Assembly (NCBI GenBank): GCA_013151415.1
Contig: JAADII010000043.1
Location: 1 to 50,924, forward strand
Source of the DNA: Chloroflexota bacterium
Lineage (GTDB): Bacteria; Chloroflexota; Anaerolineae; J102
Length of the DNA: 50,924 bases
Direction of reading: 5' to 3'
In this document: positions 1 to 9,027 of the stretch, piece after piece
Position numbering within the stretch: the stretch's first letter is position 1
Layout: each line of letters starts with the position of its first letter
Translations under genes and position numbers: made by a program
The notes under the pieces: generated by a model
Databases searched by the model: none
What the model was told of the DNA's origin: nothing
The model's input: only the letters and a program-made list of their open reading frames with translations

Positions 1-178
1 CCCGCAAGCGGGCGTCATCCACATCACTCGCTCCGGGATACAATATCGGCGCCTCCGCGAACTCCTTATTCTAACTCTTCAATTTGGAAAAGACTTCGTT
101 TGTTTTTACCAGCGATTACCGCTGACTCGTTGTGGACTCTACGCTGTTACATAACGTAAGTCTGACTCCGACAGAGGC
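1..178. other. Left edge, no recognisable gene
   Basis: These bases lie downstream of the helicase gene. The first twelve bases are a short perfect inverted repeat (CCCGC-aa-GCGGG), possibly part of a structure that starts outside the window. Forward frame 1 is open from base 1 to a TAA at 157-159, but the 52 residues show no motif I recognise, so I do not call a gene. Confidence 0.4.
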
Positions 179-1852
179 TCAATGGCCATCAAATTTACGC
201 GCAGGATCAAATCGGTGGTTGTGAAAGATAATAAGATGAGTGCGAGCTCGAGAGCAGCCCACATAGAGTAAGGTCGCCAGGTTGCGTCCGGCCCAAGGGT
301 CCAATTCAGTCAATAGCGCCACTTTGCGTTCAAGGCCCTTGAAAGCGTGCACCGTAGTCACCCAAATGATGCGGTCACCCTCGGTCGGCGGTTTACGGGT
401 GAGCGTGAAATTCCCCAAACGTTTGCCTTCTTTGAAAATAGAGCGATGCTCGGCTTTGGGCGTAAGGATGATCAGATCGCCAGGGGCTACGTCCTCTTCG
501 TTGATGAGGCGATGCAATGTTTGGCGAACCAGAGTTTCAAGTTCTCGATGAGATTCGTATGGAACCCAGACCGGTGGCCGGCCTTCTGGCCCAATACAAC
601 GAATGGCTGAGCCGTTGGGGTGAAAACGGGCCACCAAATGATGGATGGCCTTGGTGTTGCGGCAATTCTCTGTGAGCGAGAAAGGGGGTGAGTCGATAAG
701 ACCAGGGATGTGATCAACGCCGCGATAGAGATTTTGATTGTCGTCAAAAAACACATAAAAGACGCCCTGCTCCTGATCTCTTAGTAGCGACTGCAACCCG
801 ATCCACCAATCTTCTTTGAAATCCTGTCCCTCGTCCACAATGATGGCGTCGTACTGAGGGCCTAATTCATCGATGGCGTCTAACAACAATCCTGGCAAGA
901 ACATGTCGTAGTATTCTTGTCTGTCTTGTGGTGGAGCGGCCCGGATACCGGCCTCCTCGATCATGGCTTCGCAAAGACCGTGAAAGTGGAAGACTTCGAC
1001 ATCATCGGGCGTCCGTTGAGCCAAATATTGCGCTAGAGCCACATTGAAGCAAGTCAACAACACATCGAATCCCTCATTTGCCAGACGCTTGGCTTTCTCC
1101 AGAGCCAGCATGGTTTTGCCCGAACCCGCGCATCCTTGAATCGCCGCGCGACGTTGAAATGCGAGCAAGTCCAATACTCGCATCTGCGCTTCTGTCAACT
1201 CGATGATCCGCTCGTCTTCGTCATTCAATTCCACCCCCAAAGGCGTGTGAATGGTGAACGAACGGGCCAGAAGATCGGTCAGCAGGCGCACGCCATCTTG
1301 CCTTAGTGGATGATGGTTGGGGCGGGCCCAGTAGGTGAACAATGCCTGAATGGCGTGAGCGGGGTCTTCGAGATGTTTTCTATCAAGAACGATTTCACGC
1401 GGCAAATCTGGCCGAATAGGCAAATCGGATGCCTGGATGTCAGGAAACACAACCCCATGTCCGATAGTAATCCAACGGTCGCCCCATCCCGGCAGATTCT
1501 TGAGTTTGCTCAGCAATGCATATTTGCTTTCGGTGGCTTGCTGAACGGGGTTTTTGATGATATGTCCATGACCATATCGGTCGACAGACACCCATTGAGC
1601 GGTGGACGCGTCAAACCCAATGCCTCCGCCCTTCACCTCCAGCACCAACACACCCCCGTCCGGATGCACTATGACGAAGTCCGCTTCACCGTCTCTGGCT
1701 CCGTCAGACGCGCGATCCAACCAGGCCACGCCATAAAAAACAGTGTAAGCGCTAGGTAAATCCGCTAAGGCATGATACACCTTCCGCTCGGCGCTGCGTA
1801 GAGGATCCCGTTGAACATATTCGGGAAGTCTTTCAGGATAAATTCGGGCCAT
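179..1852 (-). CDS. NERD nuclease-domain / UvrD-like superfamily 1 helicase
   Basis: A 557-residue protein joining an N-terminal NERD (nuclease-related) domain to a superfamily 1 helicase core. The NERD part shows EADFVIV and LEVKGG at about residues 54-76, an acidic plus E-x-K pattern like PD-(D/E)XK nucleases. The helicase has Walker A GCAGSGKT (about 241), Walker B IIVDEGQDF (about 336), a late motif VTTVHAFKGLE (about 497) and YVGCSRAR (about 526), as in UvrD-type enzymes. The frame stays open upstream to 2092, but I chose the ATG at 1852 because family members begin with MARI-like residues. No Shine-Dalgarno is evident there; a second candidate is the ATG at 1921. It probably acts on DNA in repair or defence, but no defence partner gene is adjacent. 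The domain call is solid; the cellular role is not known. Confidence 0.88.
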   Translation of the reverse strand: MARIYPERLPEYVQRDPLRSAERKVYHALADLPSAYTVFYGVAWLDRASDGARDGEADFVIVHPDGGVLVLEVKGGGIGFDASTAQWVSVDRYGHGHIIKNPVQQATESKYALLSKLKNLPGWGDRWITIGHGVVFPDIQASDLPIRPDLPREIVLDRKHLEDPAHAIQALFTYWARPNHHPLRQDGVRLLTDLLARSFTIHTPLGVELNDEDERIIELTEAQMRVLDLLAFQRRAAIQGCAGSGKTMLALEKAKRLANEGFDVLLTCFNVALAQYLAQRTPDDVEVFHFHGLCEAMIEEAGIRAAPPQDRQEYYDMFLPGLLLDAIDELGPQYDAIIVDEGQDFKEDWWIGLQSLLRDQEQGVFYVFFDDNQNLYRGVDHIPGLIDSPPFSLTENCRNTKAIHHLVARFHPNGSAIRCIGPEGRPPVWVPYESHRELETLVRQTLHRLINEEDVAPGDLIILTPKAEHRSIFKEGKRLGNFTLTRKPPTEGDRIIWVTTVHAFKGLERKVALLTELDPWAGRNLATLLYVGCSRARTHLIIFHNHRFDPARKFDGH

Positions 1853-1951
1853 CGTCGATCGAATACGAATGATATAGAAATCGGTTAGGCGTCGTTGATT
1901 CCCAAAAACCAAGAAATTCATTTCACCCCGAAACAATAAAACACTATCAAA

Positions 1952-1980
1952 AGTATACAGAGCTTTTCGAAATTGAGCAA
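1952..1980 (-). promoter_or_regulatory. Putative sigma-70 promoter of the NERD helicase gene
   Basis: Reading the minus strand, a -35 TTGCTC (1980-1975), a 17-base spacer and a -10 TATACT (1957-1952). Transcription would begin near 1945, giving a leader of about 90 bases to the ATG at 1852. Called by eye from the motifs. Confidence 0.45.
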
Positions 1981-2233
1981 ATGCATCCTTTAGGTAGTGT
2001 GATCCCATGTGATTGAAATTACAGAGAGGGCTGAACCCTGAGCAAAGTAAAAGGGATGAAACCAGGAAACCATCGATTTTGGTCACGCTCAACCGATCGC
2101 CGTCCGAGCCTCGCGTTGCAATTGCCAGATAACCGAGCGCCTATTCTCAAATACAACAAGGCGCACTCTGCCTCTCACGCTTATCATTCCAAAGAAAGTA
2201 GTTTGGTGTATGCGTATTTGGCGTATCTCACTC

Positions 2234-2263
2234 TTGCAAAAACTTCTATTTAGTTGATATGAT
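2234..2263 (+). promoter_or_regulatory. Putative sigma-70 promoter of the MoxR-type cluster
   Basis: -35 TTGCAA (2234-2239), an 18-base spacer and -10 TATGAT (2258-2263). The predicted transcript starts near 2270, about 50 bases before the first cluster gene, whose ribosome site AAGGAGG is at 2307-2313. Confidence 0.5.
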
Positions 2264-2318
2264 TTTATATCGAGTTTCAGAGCGGTGTTCATTCATATTG
2301 GAGCTTAAGGAGGCCATT

Positions 2319-3335
2319 ATGTTTCCAAATGTGATTTCGCATCCGCTTTCGCTTGGCGAGCTGTTGGACGTAACTTTTCGAATATATCGAAGGCGTTTTT
2401 GGAGACTGGTCCTTACTGCTGGCGGCCTGGTGATTCCAATCCAAATTGTGTCGCACGCGCTGAACTGGGCAAACATGGGGTATGGCCAAAGCCGAGAATT
2501 CGTTCCTTTTGTCGAGGGCGGCGTCAACCCGTCCGCTCCTATATGGCTGATCTGGCTTCAGGTGGGGGTGGGATTTTTGGCGTTATTTCTTGTCACCTTG
2601 TCAAACATCGCGGTGACCTGGCAAGTGAATCGAATTCTCTTCGGCGATGCGCCTTCGGCTAGAGAAAGTTGGCGAAAGGGGTTAAGTTATTTCCTCCGCT
2701 ATATTGCAATCATATTATTAGCAGCGTTAGCGTTCATCATCTTTATACCGATATTAGCTTTGGGCGCCCTGATACCATGCATCGTCATTATAATAGCATT
2801 AGCGCTGCCAATCGTTGTTTTCTATTTCGTGGTGCGCCTGTTTCTCACGCCCACAGCACTTATTGTTGACAATCTTGGCCCTATCGAAGCAATAAAGACA
2901 ACATGGCGAAATAGCTCGGGGTATTTTTGGCGGCTTGCAGGCTACACTCTGTTGCTGTGGATTTTGGGTTTCGCATTCTATTTCGCACCCTTTTTCCTCA
3001 TCCAAGCGCCATTGAGCAGTATATCGATGGAAGATATGCCTCTTATTATATCGCTGTTTGGCATCATCACCAGCGTTCTCAATGTGTTGTGGACGCCGAT
3101 CTATGCGACAGCCTTGGTCGTGCTTTATCATGATTTGAAACTACGAAATCAGCCCGACGCGCATATCGAAGAGCAATTACAGGCATTGGAAGCCGCCTCA
3201 CAGATTGTCGAGTCCGTGGATGAAGAAGACGTGAGTGAGGCTGTTTTGGAAAGCGCGGATATGCCACCATCACACCAGGACGCCGCCATCGCCGAAGGAA
3301 AGAAAAAAACGTCGTCAAGCGATGTCGAAGACTAA
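2319..3335 (+). CDS. Multi-pass membrane protein, GDPD-membrane-domain-like
   Basis: A 338-residue integral membrane protein with about six hydrophobic spans and a charged, acidic C-terminal tail. The opening (LSLGELLDVTFRIYRRRFWRL) and the late stretch with DNLGPIEAIKTTWRNSSGYFW resemble the membrane domain attached to some glycerophosphodiester phosphodiesterases, but there is no catalytic phosphodiesterase domain. I chose the ATG at 2319 over an earlier in-frame ATG at 2259 because AAGGAGG lies five bases upstream of it. It is the first gene of a rightward run that continues with DUF4129, DUF4350, MoxR and DUF58 proteins, so it probably belongs to the same membrane complex. Exact function unknown. 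Confidence 0.8.
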   Translation: MFPNVISHPLSLGELLDVTFRIYRRRFWRLVLTAGGLVIPIQIVSHALNWANMGYGQSREFVPFVEGGVNPSAPIWLIWLQVGVGFLALFLVTLSNIAVTWQVNRILFGDAPSARESWRKGLSYFLRYIAIILLAALAFIIFIPILALGALIPCIVIIIALALPIVVFYFVVRLFLTPTALIVDNLGPIEAIKTTWRNSSGYFWRLAGYTLLLWILGFAFYFAPFFLIQAPLSSISMEDMPLIISLFGIITSVLNVLWTPIYATALVVLYHDLKLRNQPDAHIEEQLQALEAASQIVESVDEEDVSEAVLESADMPPSHQDAAIAEGKKKTSSSDVED

Positions 3336-3455
3336 CGCTATGCATGGCGTTGTTCTCAAAAAGAGACGCGGTTAATGCGGAACATAGATGAGAAATGTAA
3401 AGGATTATTCGGGTTTCTTCTTATTCGCATCTTCTCGAAAGTTGTTTTCCCTTGC

Positions 3456-4445
3456 ATGAGGTCCATTTTGTATCACCGTTTCCTTTCCCCATTGCTTGCC
3501 GTCGCATGGATTTTGGCGTTATCGATGGCGTGCGAAACCGTCGCATTGGCGCAGAGCGAGGCGATTTCCTGGAAAGAATTTCACGCCATCATCCGCGAGG
3601 GCGTCACCGAGCTTGAAGCCGCGTCCGCGCGCCATCAAGAGACCAAAATCCAGGAACAAGTCATTCGAAAACTTCGGGATCGATTGTCTCAGATCGAGGG
3701 CGTGGTTTTGGAAAACGGCGAGATCATTCAGCCCGATTTATCTTTTCTCAATCCCGACGCGCCTGAAGCCACACTGAGCCGATTGCGATTGCTCGACGCT
3801 CAACTTTCTCTGGCCAATAATGACGACACTGAGGCGCGTATGCTGCAATTGGAATGGGTGATGCAAGAAATGAGCGATGAGAACGATGGGTGGATGAAAG
3901 GCTTGCCCAAGCTAACGTCTCAACCCTCGCCATTGTCCCCTGATGAGTTTTCGATTCTGGTCAACATTCTGCAATGGGCGGTGATCTTGCTAGGAGGCGC
4001 CCTATTGGTTTTCATTTTTGGCAACTGGTTTGCAGGATTGCTGAACAGCTTTGTGGAAGATGTGGAGTTGCATCGCAACCGGAAAGAGGATGCGCCGCTC
4101 ACCAAAGAGCGGGCGCGCGCGGAGGCGACTCGATTGGCTAGTGTTGGCAAGTATCGCGATGCGGTGCGGTATCTTTATCTCGCAGCTTTGCTCAAATTGG
4201 AGGAAAGCGGCGTGACCCCGCGCGATCGCAGTCAGACGAATCGCGAGCTGTTAGCCTTGATTCCCGAAAACGAACCCATTCACCAACATTTCCAATCGGT
4301 GGTCGAAATCTTCGAGCGTGCGTGGTATGGCATGTGGGAGCCTGATATGGCCGCCTTTCGGCAATATGAGAAGAAGATCGATCTGCTCGATCGCACGCTC
4401 TCTGGACGTCGAGCCGCTTCTGGCCCGTCCGCTGCTGAAGGTTGA
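3456..4445 (+). CDS. DUF4129 domain membrane protein
   Basis: About 329 residues: an N-terminal signal or anchor segment, a mostly helical outside region, one clear transmembrane helix near the middle (LQWAVILLGGALLVFIFGNW), and a cytoplasmic DUF4129-type end. That end shows RAEATRLASVGKYRDAVRYLYLAA cut here to the pattern R-x3-A-x2-G-x-Y-x2-A-x2-Y-L, then a late F-x-R-x-W-Y-like element (IFERAWYG). The frame is open back to 3375, but MRSILYHRF at 3456 gives a normal signal segment. DUF4129 proteins commonly travel with MoxR, DUF58 and transglutaminase-like proteins. The next gene begins nine bases after the stop, so co-transcription is likely. Biochemical role unknown. Confidence 0.8.
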   Translation: MRSILYHRFLSPLLAVAWILALSMACETVALAQSEAISWKEFHAIIREGVTELEAASARHQETKIQEQVIRKLRDRLSQIEGVVLENGEIIQPDLSFLNPDAPEATLSRLRLLDAQLSLANNDDTEARMLQLEWVMQEMSDENDGWMKGLPKLTSQPSPLSPDEFSILVNILQWAVILLGGALLVFIFGNWFAGLLNSFVEDVELHRNRKEDAPLTKERARAEATRLASVGKYRDAVRYLYLAALLKLEESGVTPRDRSQTNRELLALIPENEPIHQHFQSVVEIFERAWYGMWEPDMAAFRQYEKKIDLLDRTLSGRRAASGPSAAEG

Positions 4446-4454
4446 AATACCGTT

Positions 4455-5654
4455 ATGTTTCGACGCATTCCCTGGGAAGCCATTTTGCTCATAGGATTGT
4501 TCGTCGCTCTGACCACATTTGGCGTCTGGTTCATACGCAGAGAGTCCGCGAGCCAATGGCGACCGCCCTATCATCCTGAATCAAAAGAGCCCGATGGTTC
4601 GCTGGTCTTATGGCGTTGGTTGGAGCGTATGGGTTATCAGACGCGCCGTCTCCCGCCAACCGGGACTGCTTTGCCCAAAGATGTAGACATGATCATTCTT
4701 TTCCCCGGTTTCGAAGGATTCAGCATTGAGGATGCTGAGATGCTTCATGATTGGGTTGCCGCCGGTCATATCCTGGTGTTGGTGGATATCCAAGACGACA
4801 ACCTAAACGAGCAGTTTGGCGTGACGCGACGATGGCTAACAGGCGCAGAATTCGATCCCCAGCTATTTCAGGATCTACCTCTATTGCCGCAAGCTCCCGC
4901 CGCTCTCACAACAACGATCATCACCGACCACAGATTCGTTGTTCCGGAAAGTCTTCCTGTGCTTAGTCATCGTTTCAAGCGGAAAGGATTCCCGGCCGTT
5001 GTGGTGCGCACTGTGGGTGACGGTTTAGTCTGGCACATTGGCCCGGAGGCGGCCCCCACCAATAAGGCTTTACAAGGAGATATAAGACACTTGATTCCCG
5101 CTCTGCTCCGCACAATGCCTCCTGGCGGCGTGATCCTCATCGACGTTTATCATCCCATCATGTCTTGGGATGAAACGTTTGCATATCAGCGGCAGCCCAC
5201 TTTGTGGAGTTATTTCTACACTACAAGTTGGGGTCGGGCCATCGCCTTGGCGGGAGTGTTGAGTTTTTTCTTTCTGTTTCTGCAGGGCAAACGTTTGGGC
5301 CCGCCATTGCCTGCTCTGCGAGAGGTGCAGCGTCGCGAAGCGTCGGAGTATGTCAAAGCCATGGCTCGGCTCAAGCAACGCGCCCGACAGCGCCAATCGG
5401 TGAGTCAATACCGGTGTCGGCGCTTTCGGTTTGCCATCGCCAACGCCTGGCATATCGACGCAGGATTGTCCACACATGAGTTTGTGGCCGCGTTGAGACA
5501 AAGTGATGCACCGCCTACGCGCGACCAACTCCAACGCATCGAACAGGTGCTAATCGGTATGGACGCGATATCATCTGAAGCCGATCTGGTGCGTTTGGCC
5601 GCGGAAGCAGACGCAATCTTACGCGAAATGTCCATTTCAAGCCCACTCTCCTGA
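4455..5654 (+). CDS. DUF4350 domain protein
   Basis: 399 residues with an N-terminal membrane helix ([19 protein letters not shown]), an extracytoplasmic domain starting with the DUF4350 hallmark of a Ser/Leu-rich helix and a short Gly-Tyr strand ([19 protein letters not shown]), and a second membrane helix near residue 262 followed by a basic cytoplasmic tail. DUF4350 looks like a GATase1/ThuA-type fold that has become an envelope-bound component. It sits between DUF4129 and MoxR genes, a well-known neighbourhood. No catalytic triad is evident to me, so an enzymatic role is not claimed. Confidence 0.85.
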   Translation: MFRRIPWEAILLIGLFVALTTFGVWFIRRESASQWRPPYHPESKEPDGSLVLWRWLERMGYQTRRLPPTGTALPKDVDMIILFPGFEGFSIEDAEMLHDWVAAGHILVLVDIQDDNLNEQFGVTRRWLTGAEFDPQLFQDLPLLPQAPAALTTTIITDHRFVVPESLPVLSHRFKRKGFPAVVVRTVGDGLVWHIGPEAAPTNKALQGDIRHLIPALLRTMPPGGVILIDVYHPIMSWDETFAYQRQPTLWSYFYTTSWGRAIALAGVLSFFFLFLQGKRLGPPLPALREVQRREASEYVKAMARLKQRARQRQSVSQYRCRRFRFAIANAWHIDAGLSTHEFVAALRQSDAPPTRDQLQRIEQVLIGMDAISSEADLVRLAAEADAILREMSISSPLS

Positions 5655-5689
5655 TTTCCCTTTCCTTCCCACATCTAAGACAAACCATC

Positions 5690-6640
5690 ATGACACTACT
5701 ATACCAACGTTATCAGAAAATCCGCAGTGAAGCCGCCAAAGTCATTGTGGGGCAGGAGGAGGTTATCGAACAGGTTTTCATCGCCTTCTTCAGCGGCGGC
5801 CATGTTTTGTTAGAAGGCGTGCCGGGCACCGCCAAAACCTTATTGGCCAAAACCTTGGCGCGGCTTATCGAGGCCGATTTCAATCGGGTGCAGTTCACAC
5901 CTGACCTGATGCCCAGCGACATCGTGGGCACCAACGTGTTCGACATGAAAAGCGGACATTTCCACCTCAAAAAGGGGCCGATTTTCACCAACATTCTTCT
6001 GGGTGATGAAATCAATCGCGCACCAGCCAAAACCCAAGCTGCTCTTTTGGAAGCCATGGAAGAAAAACAGGTCACCATCGACGGCGTGCGTTTTGGTTTG
6101 AATGATCCTTTTATGGTGCTGGCCACACAAAATCCGGTGGAATATGAGGGCACATACCCCCTGCCTGAGGCTCAGCTAGACCGCTTCATGTTCAAAATTT
6201 TGGTGGATTATCCGCCTCATGAGGTGGAACGAGAGGTTTTGTTGCGTTATCATCGCGGTTTCGATGCTCGAGCATTGGATATAAGCGGGATCCAGTCGGT
6301 CATATCGCCTGCCGAACTGCCCGCTATCCGCGATGAGATCCGCTCCGTAACCGTGGAGGATGGCGTTTTGGACTATATTATCAAGATTGCCGCGGCCAGT
6401 CGTCGCAGTCGCGATCTCCTTTTGGGCGGCAGTCCTCGAGCCAGCATTACATTGTTATTGACAGCCAAAACGCATGCCGCGCTGCAAGGCCGCGATTTCG
6501 TCACGCCCGACGATGTCAAGATTGTGGCTTTGCCCACTTACCGACATCGCATCATCCTTCGTCCCGAAGCCGAGATCGAGGGCATGACTCCAGATGATGC
6601 CGTGCGGCGCATCCTCGCCGGTGTGGAAGCGCCCCGCTGA
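5690..6640 (+). CDS. MoxR-family AAA+ ATPase
   Basis: 316 residues, the usual MoxR length. Walker A is [13 protein letters not shown] (about residues 43-55), Walker B with the MoxR signature is [14 protein letters not shown] (about 103), sensor 1 is [20 protein letters not shown], followed by the arginine-finger region LDRFMFK. The C-terminal lid contains GGSPRAS and the closing DDAVRRIL. MoxR ATPases act as chaperone-like remodelers for partner proteins with DUF58 and VWA domains, here encoded directly downstream and upstream. This is probably the energy-using core of the cluster. Very confident in family, not in client. Confidence 0.97.
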   Translation: MTLLYQRYQKIRSEAAKVIVGQEEVIEQVFIAFFSGGHVLLEGVPGTAKTLLAKTLARLIEADFNRVQFTPDLMPSDIVGTNVFDMKSGHFHLKKGPIFTNILLGDEINRAPAKTQAALLEAMEEKQVTIDGVRFGLNDPFMVLATQNPVEYEGTYPLPEAQLDRFMFKILVDYPPHEVEREVLLRYHRGFDARALDISGIQSVISPAELPAIRDEIRSVTVEDGVLDYIIKIAAASRRSRDLLLGGSPRASITLLLTAKTHAALQGRDFVTPDDVKIVALPTYRHRIILRPEAEIEGMTPDDAVRRILAGVEAPR

Positions 6641-6679
6641 GAGAGGGCGACTCCGGTTGAAATAACATGGACCGCGATT

Positions 6680-7999
6680 ATGCAATTGACCCGACGTAGT
6701 TTTGTTTTGTTGCTGTTTTCCATCATTCTTATGGGGTTAGGCGATCTTTGGCGCGGCTTCGCGTGGCTAGGATTGGTCGCTGTGCTCGTCATATCGGTTC
6801 TGATGTTGGTGGATTGGCGATTAACGCCCAATGCAGAGGTTTGGTCTTTGCAAAGAGAGCACGATGAGCGGCTCTCTTTGGCTACATGGAACCGCATATC
6901 CGTCCATATTTATCTACGCCACAGCCCTCGCTCGCTTAGCATCTGGTTAAGAGATGAGGTTCCGCCGACTTTTGGCATTCGAGAGACCGATCGGGTGCTA
7001 TCGGGAAGCGTGGTTGGAGGCGATGTGCGGACTCTTCATTATCGGGTGCGACCGCCGCGCCGCGGTGACTATAGCTTTGGCGATCTTCACTTGCGTTGGA
7101 AATCGGTGTTAGGGCTGTTTCGACAACAGGCGAGTTTCCCCGCGGCCGAGACGGTCAAAGTGTATCCTAACCTCGTGGATGTACGAAAGTACGATCTCTT
7201 GGTGCGACAAAATCGACTCTGGGAATTGGGACTGCGTAAAGCTCGCGTTTTGGGCGGCGGGACCGAATTCGAGCGGTTGCGCGAGTATTTTCCGGATGAT
7301 GAATATCGCCGCATCAACTGGAAAGCCACCGCGCGTCGCGGCAAACCCATTAGCATGGAATTTGAAACCGAACGTAGTCAGAATTTAGTGGCCATGCTGG
7401 ATATAGGGCGCATGATGCGCAGCCCGGTGGGTGATGTGGCTCGACTCGACTTCGCCATCAATGCTGTGTTGCTTCTGGCCTTTGTAGCCACACAAAAAGG
7501 CGATCGAGTGGGCGCCCTCACCTTTGCCGATGTGGTGCAAACATGGTTGGCCCCGCGAACCGGCAGAGGGCAGTTCTTGCGCATGTTGGAAACGCTTTAC
7601 TCGGTGGAAGGACAACCGGTCGAACCGGATTACAACCGCGCATTTCAATATTTTTCAACCCGGCAGCGTAAACGAAGTTTGGTGTTGGTTTTTACCGACT
7701 TCACAGCGAGTTTCAGCACGGACTCGCTTGTCGCGCACATGAGCTTGTTGCGTCGCCGTCATCTCCCTCTGCTTATCACCATTGGCGATCCCTCTATCCA
7801 TCGACTGGCTCGTCAGCCAATCACCGATAGCGCTACACTTTATCAGCGCACTGTGGCCGAACAACTGCTGGATGAGCGCAAATTGATCCTGGAGCGATTA
7901 CAGCGTCTTGGTGTGCTCACTTTGGACGTCCCCGCTGACAAACTCAGCGTCGCGGTCATCGACAAATATCTGGAATTGAAGTCGCGTGCGTTGATTTAA
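6680..7999 (+). CDS. DUF58 domain protein, MoxR partner
   Basis: 439 residues. Two hydrophobic helices at the N-terminus anchor the protein, followed by an immunoglobulin-like region and the DUF58 signature FERLREYFPDDEYRRINWK (near residue 195) with a VWA-like continuation (VAMLDIGRMM, LVFTDFT). The usual MIDAS DxSxS is changed to D-I-G-R-M, so metal binding of the classic kind may be lost. It follows the MoxR gene by 39 bases and very likely forms a functional pair with it. It is the last gene of the rightward run; the next gene points the other way. Confidence 0.92.
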   Translation: MQLTRRSFVLLLFSIILMGLGDLWRGFAWLGLVAVLVISVLMLVDWRLTPNAEVWSLQREHDERLSLATWNRISVHIYLRHSPRSLSIWLRDEVPPTFGIRETDRVLSGSVVGGDVRTLHYRVRPPRRGDYSFGDLHLRWKSVLGLFRQQASFPAAETVKVYPNLVDVRKYDLLVRQNRLWELGLRKARVLGGGTEFERLREYFPDDEYRRINWKATARRGKPISMEFETERSQNLVAMLDIGRMMRSPVGDVARLDFAINAVLLLAFVATQKGDRVGALTFADVVQTWLAPRTGRGQFLRMLETLYSVEGQPVEPDYNRAFQYFSTRQRKRSLVLVFTDFTASFSTDSLVAHMSLLRRRHLPLLITIGDPSIHRLARQPITDSATLYQRTVAEQLLDERKLILERLQRLGVLTLDVPADKLSVAVIDKYLELKSRALI

Positions 8000-8026
8000 C
8001 CTGACTCACGTTACGCACGGACCTAA

Positions 8027-9004
8027 TTATGAGAGAGCCGGTTTTGCCTTGGTTCTTCCAGCCAAAAGCCAATACCCATATAACAAAATGCCGGTTGCAA
8101 TCCCCACAGCGAGCTTGCTCCACCAGGGTAGTAAACTAGGGCTGATGAAACCTTCGATCAGACCGGCAACGACTAACAGGGGTGCGCTTCCCAAAATGGC
8201 TTGCACCCCAACGCGCGCTCGAGTCGCCAATGCGTCTCGACGGCGCTGCAATCCCGGGCGCAGCAACCCATCTCCAACATAGAATCCCACTCCGCCCGAA
8301 AAAAAGATCACGCTGAGCTCGATAAAGCCGTGCGCGACAACGAATTCGGCCAAATATAGGCTCATAGAATGAGCTTGAAGAAACCCGAACAATGCACCGA
8401 TTGTCAGACCGTTGATGAATAAAACATACAATGTCAATATTCCGGCTGTGACGCCTCCGGCGAAGGTGAGAAACATCACCTGAATGTTGCGCGTTAGGAT
8501 GATTGTGGACGCGGCCGAGCGCACCGTGGGTGCGATTTGTGTCCACAGCTCCTCTTCCCGCACCGTTCTTTCCAGTTCTCTCACATGTTCACCCATGATA
8601 ACAGCGATCGCGTCAGGATTGTGCAGTATGATAAAGAACGATGTGAGAGCGGGAATGAAAAAGATGAAAAACGCAGTCAGCGTATAAGGCAACAACCGCC
8701 GATAAAGCTGTGGATATTTCCTGGCGTAGAAATGGCGGAGCGTCTTTCCCCGCATGGGCTTCTCGCGATAGAGAAAGGCGTGAGCGCGACCCACCAGATC
8801 GTTTAGGTGGCGAGTCACTTTTTGGCCAGGAAAATCGCGCTGCGCCAACGCCAGATCTGAGGCCGTCTGCCGATAACGTTGACCCAGTTCGTCCAATTCC
8901 TCCTCCGAAAGCAAGCGTACATCTCTTTCAGCGCGCACCAACAGTTCATCTAGTCTGCGCCATCCTGCCTGATTACGTCTGATAAATCGATTAAGTTCTT
9001 GCAT
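8027..9004 (-). CDS. SpoIIM-like (stage II sporulation protein M family) membrane protein
   Basis: 325 residues. The N-terminal 100 residues are helical and charged (MQELNRFIRRNQAGWRRLDE), then come about five membrane spans including the conserved pattern of N-x2-V, T/F-x-G-G-x2-A-G and the G-F-I/H-G-F-I-E-L element (FVVAHGFIELSVIFFSGG). This is the SpoIIM/DUF95 family, common outside spore formers and often beside RDD and MoxR genes. I chose the ATG at 9004 because GGAG lies six to ten bases upstream and the open extension to 9076 overlaps the opposite gene. There is no sign of sporulation; a membrane-complex role with the neighbours is inferred. Confidence 0.9.
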   Translation of the reverse strand: MQELNRFIRRNQAGWRRLDELLVRAERDVRLLSEEELDELGQRYRQTASDLALAQRDFPGQKVTRHLNDLVGRAHAFLYREKPMRGKTLRHFYARKYPQLYRRLLPYTLTAFFIFFIPALTSFFIILHNPDAIAVIMGEHVRELERTVREEELWTQIAPTVRSAASTIILTRNIQVMFLTFAGGVTAGILTLYVLFINGLTIGALFGFLQAHSMSLYLAEFVVAHGFIELSVIFFSGGVGFYVGDGLLRPGLQRRRDALATRARVGVQAILGSAPLLVVAGLIEGFISPSLLPWWSKLAVGIATGILLYGYWLLAGRTKAKPALS

Positions 9005-9027
9005 AATCAAATCTCCAGAGGAAGCGC

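Larger units (their letters stand above)
1853..2318. other. Divergent intergenic region
   Basis: 466 bases between two divergent genes. It holds a promoter-like pair for each direction (described separately) and the ribosome site of the rightward gene. The reverse frame of the helicase stays open through part of it, but the residues look unlike the family. I see no RNA gene, and the only tandem repeat is a weak GCGTAT duplication near 2213-2227. Confidence 0.5.

Noticed and set aside
2056-2253. A 65-codon open frame between the two divergent genes
   Set aside because: It overlaps the promoter region of the cluster, has low-complexity basic composition and no domain; it looks like chance.
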